Shown here: piece after piece, positions 41,095 through 49,199 of the stretch
Numbering within the stretch: position 1 is the stretch's first letter
How the letters are laid out: the number at the start of each line of letters is the position of its first letter
DNA from: Lysobacter panacisoli
GTDB taxonomy: Bacteria > Pseudomonadota > Gammaproteobacteria > Xanthomonadales > Xanthomonadaceae
DNA: 64,000 nucleotides
Assembly (NCBI RefSeq): GCF_009765165.1
Contig: NZ_VLNU01000001.1
Location: forward strand, 3,602,247-3,666,246
Reading direction: 5' to 3'
Made by a program: the position numbers and the translations under genes
Notes under the pieces: generated by a model
Databases searched by the model: none
What the model was told of the DNA's origin: nothing
What the model saw: the letters and a program-made list of their open reading frames with translations, nothing else

Positions 41095-42108
41095 TCACGA
41101 AAGCGTGCGGGGCGGGATGCCGCTGGACTCGCGGACGATCAGCTCCGTGGCGATCACGGAGGTTTCGCTGGCCGCTTCTCCGGCGACCTGGGCGATGAGC
41201 AGGCGCGCGGCACGTGCGCCAAGTTCTGCGATGTTGACCCGCATCGTCGTGAGTGCGGGGTGTACGTAGCGCGCCAGCGGAATGTCGTCGAATCCCGCCA
41301 GTGCGATATCGCCGGGGATGGCGACGCCGGCCTGCGCGAACGCGAACAGGCAACCGAGCGCCATCATGTCGTTGGCCGCGAACACCGCGTCCGGGCGCGG
41401 CGAAGCGGCGAGCAGTTCGTGGCCGGCACGATGTCCGGAGGCTTCGTCGAAGTCGCCCTGCACCACCCATTCGTGCGAACCGGGCTGCAGTCGTGCGAGC
41501 GCGTCGCGATAGCCGCGCAGGCGCTCGTGCGCGTCGAAGTTGTCGCGCGGACCGGCGATGAAGGCGATGCGGCGATGGCCGCGCGCAACGAGGTGCTCGA
41601 CCATCGCCACCGCGCCACCGTAGTTGTCCACGCCGAGCACGGCAGTGCCGTCGAGCCCGGCCTGGCTGTTGATCAGCACCGTCGGCAGCGAAGGCTCAAG
41701 TTCCTCGCTCAGCAGCGCGGGGGCCGCGACGATCGGCGACATCACCAGCAGCCCGTCGACGCGCCCGCGCATCGCGCGCAGGGCCGCGCCCTGCTCTTCC
41801 GGATTGCCGTGGTAACTGGATACGAGCAGGTGCAGGCGGTGCGCCCGCGCGACCTGGTCGATGCCACGCATGAGTTCGGAGAAGAACTCGCCGTGCAGGT
41901 CGGGCAGGACCACGCCAAGGGTCTGGGTGCGGCGGCTGCTCAGGCTGCGCGCGGCGGCATGCGGCGTGTAGCGCAACTGCTGGGCGGCGGCGAACACGCG
42001 GGTGCGGACGTCTTCGGCGACGTTGCCGTGGCCATTGAGGGCCCGCGACACGGTGGCCACCGATACCTGGGCCACCCGTGCGACATCTTTGATGGTCACG
42101 TTCGCCAC
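41095..42108 (-). CDS. LacI-family transcriptional regulator
   Basis: The 337-residue protein has a helix-turn-helix TIKDVARVAQVSVATVSRALN with hinge helix TPHAAARSLSSRRT. A periplasmic-binding-protein-like ligand domain follows (TLGVVLPDLHGEFFSELMRGI onward, with VFAANDMMALGCLFAFAQAG and IALAGFDDIPLARYVHPALTT). The start is GTG at 42108. A perfect palindromic site, TGTAAACGTTTACA, lies 34 bases upstream, indicating self-repression. Matching sites occur before the TonB receptor and between the distant ABC ATPase and GH1 genes. The effector is probably a sugar derived from the imported glycan. Confidence 0.95.
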   Translation of the reverse strand: MANVTIKDVARVAQVSVATVSRALNGHGNVAEDVRTRVFAAAQQLRYTPHAAARSLSSRRTQTLGVVLPDLHGEFFSELMRGIDQVARAHRLHLLVSSYHGNPEEQGAALRAMRGRVDGLLVMSPIVAAPALLSEELEPSLPTVLINSQAGLDGTAVLGVDNYGGAVAMVEHLVARGHRRIAFIAGPRDNFDAHERLRGYRDALARLQPGSHEWVVQGDFDEASGHRAGHELLAASPRPDAVFAANDMMALGCLFAFAQAGVAIPGDIALAGFDDIPLARYVHPALTTMRVNIAELGARAARLLIAQVAGEAASETSVIATELIVRESSGIPPRTLS

Positions 42109-42142
42109 GCTTTCACCATCCCGGCGCTCAATGCGCGCGGAC

Positions 42143-42156
42143 TGTAAACGTTTACA
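42143..42156. promoter_or_regulatory. Perfect LacI-family palindrome upstream of lacI
   Basis: TGTAAACGTTTACA is a perfect 14-base palindrome and matches TGNAANCGNTTNCA. It lies 34 bases upstream of the GTG start of the LacI-type gene, as expected for self-control. Confidence 0.8.
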
Positions 42157-42288
42157 AACACGAATGTAAAGCAGATGTTACGAAAGCTGCGACAAGGTCG
42201 CGAACTCGCGGCCAACGTCACTTCTTTGCGAGGTCCCGATGCTGCAACGCCGCATCATCGGCGCGCGTAGGCAGTCGCCCTGTCGGAG

Positions 42289-42585
42289 TCAGGATGCTGC
42301 TTCGCGCGGCGTGCGCGCACGGATCGACAACGCGTGGATGTCGGTGTTCATCAGATCGCCGAGCGCGCCGTAGATGGCACGGTGTCGCGCGATCGGACCG
42401 AGCCCTTCGAATGCCTCGCTGACCACGTCGACACGAAAGTGGCCGCGCCCGTCCGCCGCACCGGCATGGCCGGCATGCCGATGGCTTTCGTCCTCGATCT
42501 CCAGCGACCGGGGCGCCAACGCCGCCTCCAGCGCGGCACGGATCGCCGCGACGCGCTGCTCGCGCGGCAGCGATCCCGGGATCAC
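42289..42585 (-). CDS. bolA: BolA family protein
   Basis: The 98-residue protein has the BolA fold pattern: a helix [27 protein letters not shown], then [25 protein letters not shown] and [18 protein letters not shown]. The conserved His residues suitable for iron-sulphur binding with glutaredoxins are present. The start is GTG at 42585, overlapping the stop of the YciI gene (GTGA), so the two are translationally coupled. The family acts in iron-sulphur cluster handling or stress regulation. The pairing with yciI is common in xanthomonads. Confidence 0.88.
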   Translation of the reverse strand: MIPGSLPREQRVAAIRAALEAALAPRSLEIEDESHRHAGHAGAADGRGHFRVDVVSEAFEGLGPIARHRAIYGALGDLMNTDIHALSIRARTPREAAS

Positions 42586-42881
42586 GGCAGCACCTTGCGG
42601 AACGGCCGGACCTGGACCCGCTCGTAGACGCCGGCGGCCACGTAGGGGTCGGCATCGGCCCAGGCGCGGGCGGCTTCGAGGGATTCGAACTCGGCGATCA
42701 CCACGCTGCCGCTGAAGCCGGCCGGGCCCGGGTCCTCGGAATCGATGGCCGGGCACGGCCCGGCGAGGAGCAGCCGGCCCTGATCGCGAAGCGCCACCAG
42801 CCGGGCCAGATGTTCCGCACGCGCCTGCATCCGGCGCTCCAGCACGTCGTTGCCGTCATACCCTTCAATCACGTACCACAT
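42582..42881 (-). CDS. yciI: YciI family protein
   Basis: The 99-residue protein has the YciI (dimeric alpha-beta barrel) pattern: [28 protein letters not shown], the His in the EHLARL helix, then [37 protein letters not shown] and a C-terminal V(Q)VRPFRKVLP. The catalytic role in most members is unknown. It starts at ATG 42881. A TACAAT hexamer 37 bases upstream could be its -10 box. The stop overlaps the bolA start. Confidence 0.92.
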   Translation of the reverse strand: MWYVIEGYDGNDVLERRMQARAEHLARLVALRDQGRLLLAGPCPAIDSEDPGPAGFSGSVVIAEFESLEAARAWADADPYVAAGVYERVQVRPFRKVLP

Positions 42882-43238
42882 CACGAAAGTGCTCCATCGA
42901 GCCCTGAACCGGCCCGAATTGTAGTCGCGGCGCGGCTGGACACGACCGGGACGAGGCCGTACCCTAGCTTTCACGCCCAAGGCCGGCTGCAGCGGCCCGT
43001 CGCGACCGGTCTCCCCACACCGTCGCCACGCAAGCACCCCCGGTGCGACGCTGCCCCCCGACGGTCCACGCGCCCGCAACCCTACGTCGTTCGCCGCCGC
43101 ACGCCCGTGCGACGCGCAGACCGTAGCCGTCCGGTCGCAGCACGACCTTATCAGCAGTCCGTTTGCATCCACGGTGGCCCAGGGCCCCCGCACCGAAGCG
43201 ATTTAGCAGTGCCGACGGCCCGGAGGGGCCGGTCCCGA
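42882..43238. other. Intergenic region between divergent yciI and scpA
   Basis: This 357-base non-coding spacer is very GC-rich, with Arg/Pro-coding pseudo-frames. A minus-strand TACAAT (42923-42918) may be the yciI -10 box. A GGAGGGG run at 43212-43218 lies ahead of scpA. I see no tRNA, small gene or terminator here. Confidence 0.5.
42918..42923 (-). promoter_or_regulatory. Possible -10 box for yciI-bolA
   Basis: TACAAT on the minus strand matches 5 of 6 positions of the sigma-70 -10 element and lies 37 bases upstream of the yciI ATG. No good -35 element is seen at 16-18 bases. Confidence 0.35.
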
Positions 43239-44153
43239 ATGACCGAAGAACGCGCAGCCGACGCGAGCGATCCGCAATCCGTGGCCGCCCCGGCCTCCAT
43301 CTCGCCTCAGCAGCAGGAAATGCCGCTGGCGATGGTGCATGGCCAGCCGGTGCTGCAGATCCCGCAGGACCTGTACATCCCGCCGGACGCGCTGGAGGTC
43401 ATCCTCGAGGCGTTCGAAGGACCGCTCGACCTGTTGCTGTACCTGATCCGCCGGCAGAACCTGGACATCCTCGACATCCCGGTGGCGGACATCACCCGCC
43501 AGTACGTCGAGTACATCCAGGCCATGCACGAGATGCGCTTCGAGCTGGCCGCGGACTACCTGGTCATGGCCGCGATGCTGGCCGAGATCAAGTCGCGCAT
43601 GCTGCTGCCGCGCGCGCCCAACGAGGAAGGCGAGGAAGAGGATCCGCGCGCCGAGCTGGTCCGCCGCCTGCAGGAGTACGAGCGGTTCAAGAAGGCGGCG
43701 GAGGACATCGACTCCCTGCCCCGCCAGGACCGCGACACCGCGCCGGTACAGGCGTTCGTGCCGGACCGTGCGTCGGTGCGACTGCCGCCGCCGGTGGATC
43801 TGAAGGAAATGCTGCTGGCCCTGCACGACGTGCTCAAGCGCGCCGAGCTGTTCACCCAGCATGCGATCAAGCGCGATGCGCTCAGCGTCCGCCAGCGCAT
43901 GGGCGAGCTGCTGGAACGCATGAAGGACGGCAGCTTCCACCGCTTCGAGTCGCTGTTCACCGCCGAGGAAGGAAAGCTCGGCGTGGTGGTGACGTTCCTC
44001 GGCCTGCTCACGCTGGCCAAGGAACAACTGATCGAGATCGTGCAGGAGGCCGCCTTCGCGCCGATCTACGTCAAGTCGCTGGCCTTGCTCAAGGAAGGCG
44101 AGGAAATCGAACTCAGCAGCGAGTTCGACGAGCCGGCGGCGAACGATGAGTAA
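43239..44153 (+). CDS. scpA: Segregation and condensation protein ScpA
   Basis: The 304-residue kleisin bridges SMC heads. After a variable N-terminus it has FEGPLDLLLYLIRRQNLDILDIPVADITRQYVEYI, DYLVMAAMLAEIKSRMLLP and an acidic EEGEEEDPRAEL stretch. A C-terminal winged-helix region follows (FLGLLTLAKEQLIEIVQEAAFAPIYV). GGAGGGG lies 18 bases before the ATG at 43239; the longer open frame upstream is Arg/Pro-rich and not conserved. scpB follows 74 bases later, and the partner smc is at 13-16.6 kb. Confidence 0.95.
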   Translation: MTEERAADASDPQSVAAPASISPQQQEMPLAMVHGQPVLQIPQDLYIPPDALEVILEAFEGPLDLLLYLIRRQNLDILDIPVADITRQYVEYIQAMHEMRFELAADYLVMAAMLAEIKSRMLLPRAPNEEGEEEDPRAELVRRLQEYERFKKAAEDIDSLPRQDRDTAPVQAFVPDRASVRLPPPVDLKEMLLALHDVLKRAELFTQHAIKRDALSVRQRMGELLERMKDGSFHRFESLFTAEEGKLGVVVTFLGLLTLAKEQLIEIVQEAAFAPIYVKSLALLKEGEEIELSSEFDEPAANDE

Positions 44154-44227
44154 GCGGCCCACGATTCGGGCCGCTGCAAAGGGGTTCCCGCCCGCGCGGG
44201 ATTGAACCAACGAGATCTGTCCATCCT

Positions 44228-45172
44228 ATGGATCAACAGCTAGTCACCCGCATCGTCGAGGCCGCCCTGCTCGCGGCCAACCAGCCGCTGACCCTGGCGC
44301 AGCTGCACGCGCTGTTCCCCGAGGACCAGCCGGCGCCGCCGGACAGCGTCGAACAGGCGCTGGAAACGCTGCGCGACGCCTGCGCCGAGCGCGGCGTGGA
44401 GCTGGTCGAGGTGTCGTCCGGCTTCCGCTTCCAGGTCAAGGCCGACGTCCACCCGTGGGTCGCGCGCCTGTGGACCGAGCGGCAGACGCGCTACACGCGC
44501 GCCACGCTGGAGACACTCGCGCTGATCGCCTACCGCCAGCCGATCACGCGCGGCGAGATCGAGCAGGTGCGCGGCGTGGCGGTGAACAGCAACATCATCA
44601 AGGCGCTGGAAGAGCGCGAGTGGATCCGCGTCGTCGGCCACCGCGACGTGCCGGGCAAGCCGGCGCTGTTCGGGACCACCAAGGTGTTCCTGGACTACTT
44701 CGGCCTCAAGCGCCTGGACGAACTGCCGCCGCTGTCGGAACTGAAGGACATCGGCGAGCTGGAACCGCAGTTGCAGTTCGAGAACGCACCGATCGCCGCG
44801 GGCGGCATCGCCACATCGGACGATGACACCGCCGGCAACGACGCCGATCCGATCCCCGCGCAGGACATCGCGGACGAGGCGGACACGGCATCGGAAGACA
44901 CAGGCACCAGTGCTGACAACGACATCGTCAGCGCCGATGCCGGAACCGCGGACGCGCAGGCGGACGCGGGCGACACCCACGACGACGACGAGGTCGACGA
45001 CCTCGACATCGACGAAACCGAATACGCCCCCGAGGGCAACCCCGAAGCCGCGCCGGGCGAGCGCGCGGCGGACGTGAACGATCCCGAGCAAGACAACGCC
45101 GTCGAGACGACGACCGTTCCGATTGATGACGAGGCCGAACCGGCTTCGTCGGAGCAACACAGACATGACTGA
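44228..45172 (+). CDS. scpB: Segregation and condensation protein ScpB with acidic C-terminal tail
   Basis: The 314-residue protein has the tandem winged helices of ScpB (EAALLAANQPLTLAQLHALFP, RATLETLALIAYRQPITRGEIEQVRGV, GKPALFGTTKVFLDYFGLK), over by about residue 180. The last 120 or so residues are low-complexity and strongly acidic (Asp/Glu/Ala/Thr, for example DDDEVDDLDIDETEYA). E. coli-type and Bacillus ScpB lack such a tail (about 200 residues). The stop overlaps the start of rluB by 8 bases, giving translational coupling. Confidence 0.95.
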   Translation: MDQQLVTRIVEAALLAANQPLTLAQLHALFPEDQPAPPDSVEQALETLRDACAERGVELVEVSSGFRFQVKADVHPWVARLWTERQTRYTRATLETLALIAYRQPITRGEIEQVRGVAVNSNIIKALEEREWIRVVGHRDVPGKPALFGTTKVFLDYFGLKRLDELPPLSELKDIGELEPQLQFENAPIAAGGIATSDDDTAGNDADPIPAQDIADEADTASEDTGTSADNDIVSADAGTADAQADAGDTHDDDEVDDLDIDETEYAPEGNPEAAPGERAADVNDPEQDNAVETTTVPIDDEAEPASSEQHRHD

Positions 45173-46832
45173 AGAAAAGAGCCGCAAGCTCACCCTCAAG
45201 CGCATCGGCGCCGACGCCACGGCCGAAGCGCCGCGCCTGGAAGAACGCCTGCACAAGGTGCTCGCGCAGGCCGGACTCGGTTCGCGCCGCGCGCTCGAGC
45301 AGCGCATCGCCGACGGCCTGGTGAAGGTCAACGGCGAGATCGCGCAGGTCGGCATGGGCGTCAAGAGCGGCGACAAGATCGAGCTCGACGGACGCCAGTT
45401 CGTCGCCAGCGCGCTGACCGATCCCTCGCGCGTGCTGATGTACAACAAGCCCGAAGGCGAAGTGACCACGCGCGAAGACCCCGAAGGCCGCGCGACGGTG
45501 TTCGAGGCCCTGCCCGCGCTGAAGGGCGCGCGCTGGATCGCGATCGGCCGCCTCGACATCAACACCACCGGCCTGCTCCTGCTCACCACCGACGGCGAGC
45601 TGGCCAACGCGCTGATGCATCCCTCCTTCGAGGTCGAGCGCGAGTACGTCTGCCGCGTGCGCGCCCCCGAAGGCGAGGACGTGGTGCCGGACAACATCGT
45701 CGACCGCCTCGCGCGCGGCGTGGCGCTGGAAGACGGCCCGGCCAAGTTCGACGAGATCGAACGCATCGGCGGCACCGACTCGCACGACTGGTTCCGCGTC
45801 GTGGTGAAGGAAGGCCGCAACCGCGAAGTGCGTCGCCTGTGGGAGTCGCAGGGCTGCCAGGTGAGCCGCCTCAAGCGCGTGCGCTACGGCGAGGTCTCGC
45901 TGCCGCGCGAACTGCTGCGCGGCCAGTCGCGTGAGCTGACGACCGACGCGGTCGAAGCGCTGCGTGGCAAGCTCGGCCTGGAAGACGGCACGCCGTCGGC
46001 GCTGACGCTGCAGCCGGTGATCGGCCAGCGCAAGGCGACCAAGGCGACCATCGACCTGACCGGCAAGAGCCGTTCGCACGGCTACGTGGGCGGTCACAAC
46101 ACCGCCGACGAAGGTCGCGAGCTGCGTCGTTTCGATCACGTGCGCGAAGACCGCGGTCGCGGTCGTGGCGGTCCGCGCAAGCACGGCGGCCTGACGGTCA
46201 GCGGCGAAGCCGCCGCGAAGGCCGGCAACAAGCCGTTCAAGCAGCGCAAGGACAAGGGTCCCAAGCCCCTGCCCGAAGGCAATCCCGCCGCGTTCCGCAC
46301 CTGGTACGTGCCGGACGGCGTCGAGACCGGTCCGAGCGGCCATCGCAATCCCGATGGCGCGCGCGGTCCGCGCAAGCCATACGGCGGCAAGCCCGGTGGT
46401 GGCGGTGGCGGTGGACGTCCCGGTGCCGGTGGACGCCCCGGTGGCGGCGGCGGCCGGCGTGAAGGCGGCTTCGGCGACGAGCGCCGCGGTCCCGGCGGCG
46501 GTCAGGGTCAGGGCCAGCGCAGCTCGCGTCCGTACGGACATCCGGGCAACGCGCCGAGCTTCCCGTCCGATCACGCCAATCCGGGTGGCTTCAATCCGTA
46601 CGGCGACAAGCCGCGCAGCCCGCGTCCGGGCGGCAGCCGTCCCGGTGGCAATCGCCCCAGCGGCAACCATCCCGGTGGCAATCCGGGCGGTGGCCCCGGC
46701 GGAAATCGTCCGGGCGGCAATCGCCCCGGCGGAAATCGTCCGGGTGGCAACCGCCCCGGCGGCGGTCCGCGTCCGGGCGGCCCGCGCGGTGGTGGACGCC
46801 CCGGTGGCGGGCGCGGTCCGCGCGGCGCGTAA
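45165..46832 (+). CDS. rluB: 23S rRNA pseudouridine(2605) synthase RluB with long Gly/Arg/Pro-rich tail
   Basis: The 555-residue protein has an S4 RNA-binding domain (LEERLHKVLAQAGLGSRRALEQRI). The RsuA/RluB/E/F catalytic domain carries the active Asp in GRLDINTTGLLLLTTDGELAN, with NKPEGEVTTREDPEGR before it and VKEGRNREVRRLWESQG after. The enzyme part ends near residue 270. The remaining 280 or so residues are disordered, first basic, then GGGG/RPGG repeats (NRPGGNRPGG...). E. coli RluB has 291 residues, so the tail is a large extension; similar tails are usual in xanthomonads. The start ATG at 45165 lies inside scpB. Confidence 0.93.
   Translation: MTEEKSRKLTLKRIGADATAEAPRLEERLHKVLAQAGLGSRRALEQRIADGLVKVNGEIAQVGMGVKSGDKIELDGRQFVASALTDPSRVLMYNKPEGEVTTREDPEGRATVFEALPALKGARWIAIGRLDINTTGLLLLTTDGELANALMHPSFEVEREYVCRVRAPEGEDVVPDNIVDRLARGVALEDGPAKFDEIERIGGTDSHDWFRVVVKEGRNREVRRLWESQGCQVSRLKRVRYGEVSLPRELLRGQSRELTTDAVEALRGKLGLEDGTPSALTLQPVIGQRKATKATIDLTGKSRSHGYVGGHNTADEGRELRRFDHVREDRGRGRGGPRKHGGLTVSGEAAAKAGNKPFKQRKDKGPKPLPEGNPAAFRTWYVPDGVETGPSGHRNPDGARGPRKPYGGKPGGGGGGGRPGAGGRPGGGGGRREGGFGDERRGPGGGQGQGQRSSRPYGHPGNAPSFPSDHANPGGFNPYGDKPRSPRPGGSRPGGNRPSGNHPGGNPGGGPGGNRPGGNRPGGNRPGGNRPGGGPRPGGPRGGGRPGGGRGPRGA
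46600..46825. repeat. In-gene degenerate repeat coding for (N/S)RPGG units
   Basis: Imperfect 12-15 base units (GGCAATCGCCCCGGC-like) encode repeated NRPGG and PRPGG motifs at the end of RluB. Units differ from each other and there are no spacers, so this is not a CRISPR array. Confidence 0.6.
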
Positions 46833-46848
46833 CGCAACGCCGACATGA

Positions 46849-46883
46849 CGAAGAAGGGCGCCCACGGGCGCCCTTCTTCGTTT
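46849..46883. terminator. Bidirectional terminator between rluB and the slipin gene
   Basis: A near-perfect 15-bp stem, CGAAGAAGGGCGCCC (46849-46863) and GGGCGCCCTTCTTCG (46866-46880), is followed by TTT. It lies between convergent genes, with a run of A before the stem serving the opposite strand. Confidence 0.9.
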
Positions 46884-46906
46884 AGGCATCGACGTTCGGT
46901 TCGGAA

Positions 46907-47665
46907 TCACGAACGCCCGCGCGTCGTATCCAGCATCGACTGGATCAGTTCGATCGGCAGCGGGAACACGATCGTCGAACTCTTCTCGCCGGCGATCTCG
47001 GTCAGCGTCTGCAGGTAACGCAGCTGGATCGCACGCGGATCGCCACCGAGCAGCCGCGCCGCTTCGACCAGCATCGCCGCCGCCTGGCGCTCGCCCTCGG
47101 CGTGGATCACCTTGGCACGACGCACGCGCTCGGCCTCCGCCTGGCGCGCGATCGCCCGCACCATCGTCTCGTTGAGATCCACACGTTTGATCTCGACATT
47201 CGCCACCTTGATGCCCCAGGCATCGGTCTGGCTGTCGAGGATGGTGCGGATGTCGTCGTTGAGCTTCTCGCGCTCGGCGAGCATCTCGTCCAGGTCGTGC
47301 TGGCCCAGCACCGAACGCAGCGTGGTCTGCGCCAGCTGGCTGGTGGCTTCGTAGAAGTGCTCGACGTTGATGATCGCCTTCTGCGGATCGACCACACGGA
47401 AGTACACCACCGCGTTGACCTGCACCGACACGTTGTCGCGCGAGATCACGTCCTGCGGCGGCACGTCCATCACCACCGTGCGCAGGTCCACGCGCACCAT
47501 CTGCTGCACCACGGGAATCAGCAGGATCAGGCCCGGCCCCTTCACCTTCCAGAAGCGGCCGAGCTGGAACACCACGCCACGCTCGTACTCGCGCAGCACC
47601 TTGATCGCGGTGAGCAGCACGAACACCACCAGCACGATCAGCGGGAAATACATCGCCAGGTACAT
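46907..47665 (-). CDS. Slipin (stomatin-like SPFH/PHB protein)
   Basis: The 252-residue protein has an N-terminal membrane hairpin ([18 protein letters not shown]). A PHB domain follows: [43 protein letters not shown] and [19 protein letters not shown]-terminal coiled coil carries [21 protein letters not shown]. Slipins form large membrane rings and usually pair with an NfeD protease; here that gene lies directly upstream (21 bases away). Role in membrane-protein quality control is inferred from the pair. Confidence 0.93.
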   Translation of the reverse strand: MYLAMYFPLIVLVVFVLLTAIKVLREYERGVVFQLGRFWKVKGPGLILLIPVVQQMVRVDLRTVVMDVPPQDVISRDNVSVQVNAVVYFRVVDPQKAIINVEHFYEATSQLAQTTLRSVLGQHDLDEMLAEREKLNDDIRTILDSQTDAWGIKVANVEIKRVDLNETMVRAIARQAEAERVRRAKVIHAEGERQAAAMLVEAARLLGGDPRAIQLRYLQTLTEIAGEKSSTIVFPLPIELIQSMLDTTRGRS

Positions 47666-47686
47666 GAGCCTCCTCCTTCGCCCGGT

Positions 47687-49117
47687 TCATTCGGCCGCGG
47701 TCGCGCCGCCTTCGGGCACGACCTCCAGCACCAGTCCGTGCAGCGCGTGCACGCGCACGCGCTGTCCGCGCCGCACCGGCGACGCCGAATCGGCCTGCCA
47801 TTCCTCGCCACGGATGCGGACGCGTCCGCGCCCGTGGAAATCGCGCGTCGCCACCGCGACCTGTCCGACCAGTTCCTCGATGCCGGTGACCACCGGCCGA
47901 CGCCGTGCGCGCGCGGCGAGCCAGATCATCGCCATGAAGCCCAGCGCGCTCGCCACACCGACACCGGCAATCAGCGCCCCGGGCACGCCGAAACCCGGCA
48001 CGTCCGTGTCGAACAGGATCAGCGAACCGGCCAGCAGCGACACGACGCCGCCGATGCCGGCCGCGCCGAGACTGGGCATCGCGAACTCCAGTGCGATCAA
48101 CACCACGCCGATCACGATCAGTGCCACGCCCGCGTAGTTCACCGGCAACACCTGCAATCCGTACGCGGCGAGCAGCAGGCAGATCACGCCGACCATGCCG
48201 GGCAGGATCGCGCCGGGGCTGTAGCCTTCGAACACCAGTCCGTACAGGCCGATGAGCAGCAGCAGGTAGGCGACGGTCGGTTCGGTGAGCACCGCCAGCA
48301 AGCGCGCGCGCCAGTCCGGCACCACCCGTGTCACCGGCTGCCCAGCCACGTCGAGCGCGAGCTCGCCGCGCGCGAGCCGCACCTTGCGCCCCTGCGCCTG
48401 TCGCAACAACGAGTCGAGATCGTCGGCGACGATTTCCACGACCTGTCGTTCGCGCGCCTGCGACGCGGTGAGCGTGGCCGCATCGCGTACCGCCGCTTCG
48501 GCGAACTCGGCGTTGCGGCCGCGCAGTTCGGCGAGGCTGCGCAGGTAGGCGACGGCATCGTTCACCGCCTTGCGCTCCATCGCACTGCGTGGTTCGTGTC
48601 GTTGCGCGGGAGCTGATGAAGGCTCGCCGGATTCGCGCGCGGGTTCGTCCTTCTGCCGCGGTTCCCGTTGTTCGGGACCGCGTTGCTCCGGTTCTTGCCC
48701 GAGTCCCGGGCCGCCCATCGACACCGGCGTCGCGGCGCCGAGCGAGGTCGCCGACGCCATCGCGGCGAGGTGGCAGGCATAGAGGACGTAGGTGCCGGCG
48801 CTGGCGGCGCGCGCGCCGGACGGCGCGACCCAGCCGATCACCGGAATCTCGGAAGCGAGCAGGTCCTGGTTGATGTCGCGCGTCGCCGCATCCAGCCCGC
48901 CGGGCGTGTCGATGCGCAGCACGACCGCGCGTGCGTTCGCCTCACGTGCGCGCTTCAGGCCCGCACGCACGTAGTCGCGCGTGGCCGGACCGATCCCGCC
49001 CTTGATGTCGAGCAACAGGACGCCGCCGTCCGTCGCGGGCGTTTCGGGGGCGGCACGCAGCACCGGCACCAGCAGCAGCGCGGCGAGCAGCCAGAAGACT
49101 CGGAAGGTCTTCGCCAT
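47687..49117 (-). CDS. NfeD-family membrane protease (full-length, with ClpP-class domain)
   Basis: The 476-residue protein has a signal peptide. A ClpP-like serine protease domain includes VVLRIDTPGG and GARAASAGTY, with the likely catalytic Ser106, and the partner Lys183 in ERKAVNDAVAYLRSL, matching the Ser-Lys dyad of Pyrococcus 1510-N. A four-helix membrane domain (LLLLIGLYGLVFEGYSPGAILPGMVG onward) and a C-terminal OB-fold NfeD domain (GRGRVRIRGEEWQADS) follow. A Pro/Glu/Gln-rich insertion at about residues 136-178 separates the two catalytic residues. I took the ATG at 49117; a GTG at 49129 is possible. It heads a two-gene unit with the slipin. Confidence 0.92.
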   Translation of the reverse strand: MAKTFRVFWLLAALLLVPVLRAAPETPATDGGVLLLDIKGGIGPATRDYVRAGLKRAREANARAVVLRIDTPGGLDAATRDINQDLLASEIPVIGWVAPSGARAASAGTYVLYACHLAAMASATSLGAATPVSMGGPGLGQEPEQRGPEQREPRQKDEPARESGEPSSAPAQRHEPRSAMERKAVNDAVAYLRSLAELRGRNAEFAEAAVRDAATLTASQARERQVVEIVADDLDSLLRQAQGRKVRLARGELALDVAGQPVTRVVPDWRARLLAVLTEPTVAYLLLLIGLYGLVFEGYSPGAILPGMVGVICLLLAAYGLQVLPVNYAGVALIVIGVVLIALEFAMPSLGAAGIGGVVSLLAGSLILFDTDVPGFGVPGALIAGVGVASALGFMAMIWLAARARRRPVVTGIEELVGQVAVATRDFHGRGRVRIRGEEWQADSASPVRRGQRVRVHALHGLVLEVVPEGGATAAE

Positions 49118-49199
49118 GACGCAGGCCACGGCGGCATCGGAGCCACCGTCGCGACATCAGTTAACACCCGCCGCCGTTAAGCGGCGGCGACGCCATGCC

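Noticed and set aside
37571..41269. 1232-residue open frame opposite the TonB receptor and GH144 genes
   Set aside because: Both opposite-strand genes have clear signal peptides, motifs, ribosome binding sites and operators; this frame has none.
46600..46825. Repeated GGCAATCGCCCCGG-like units considered as a CRISPR array
   Set aside because: Units are degenerate, lack unique spacers, are in frame and encode the NRPGG tail of RluB.
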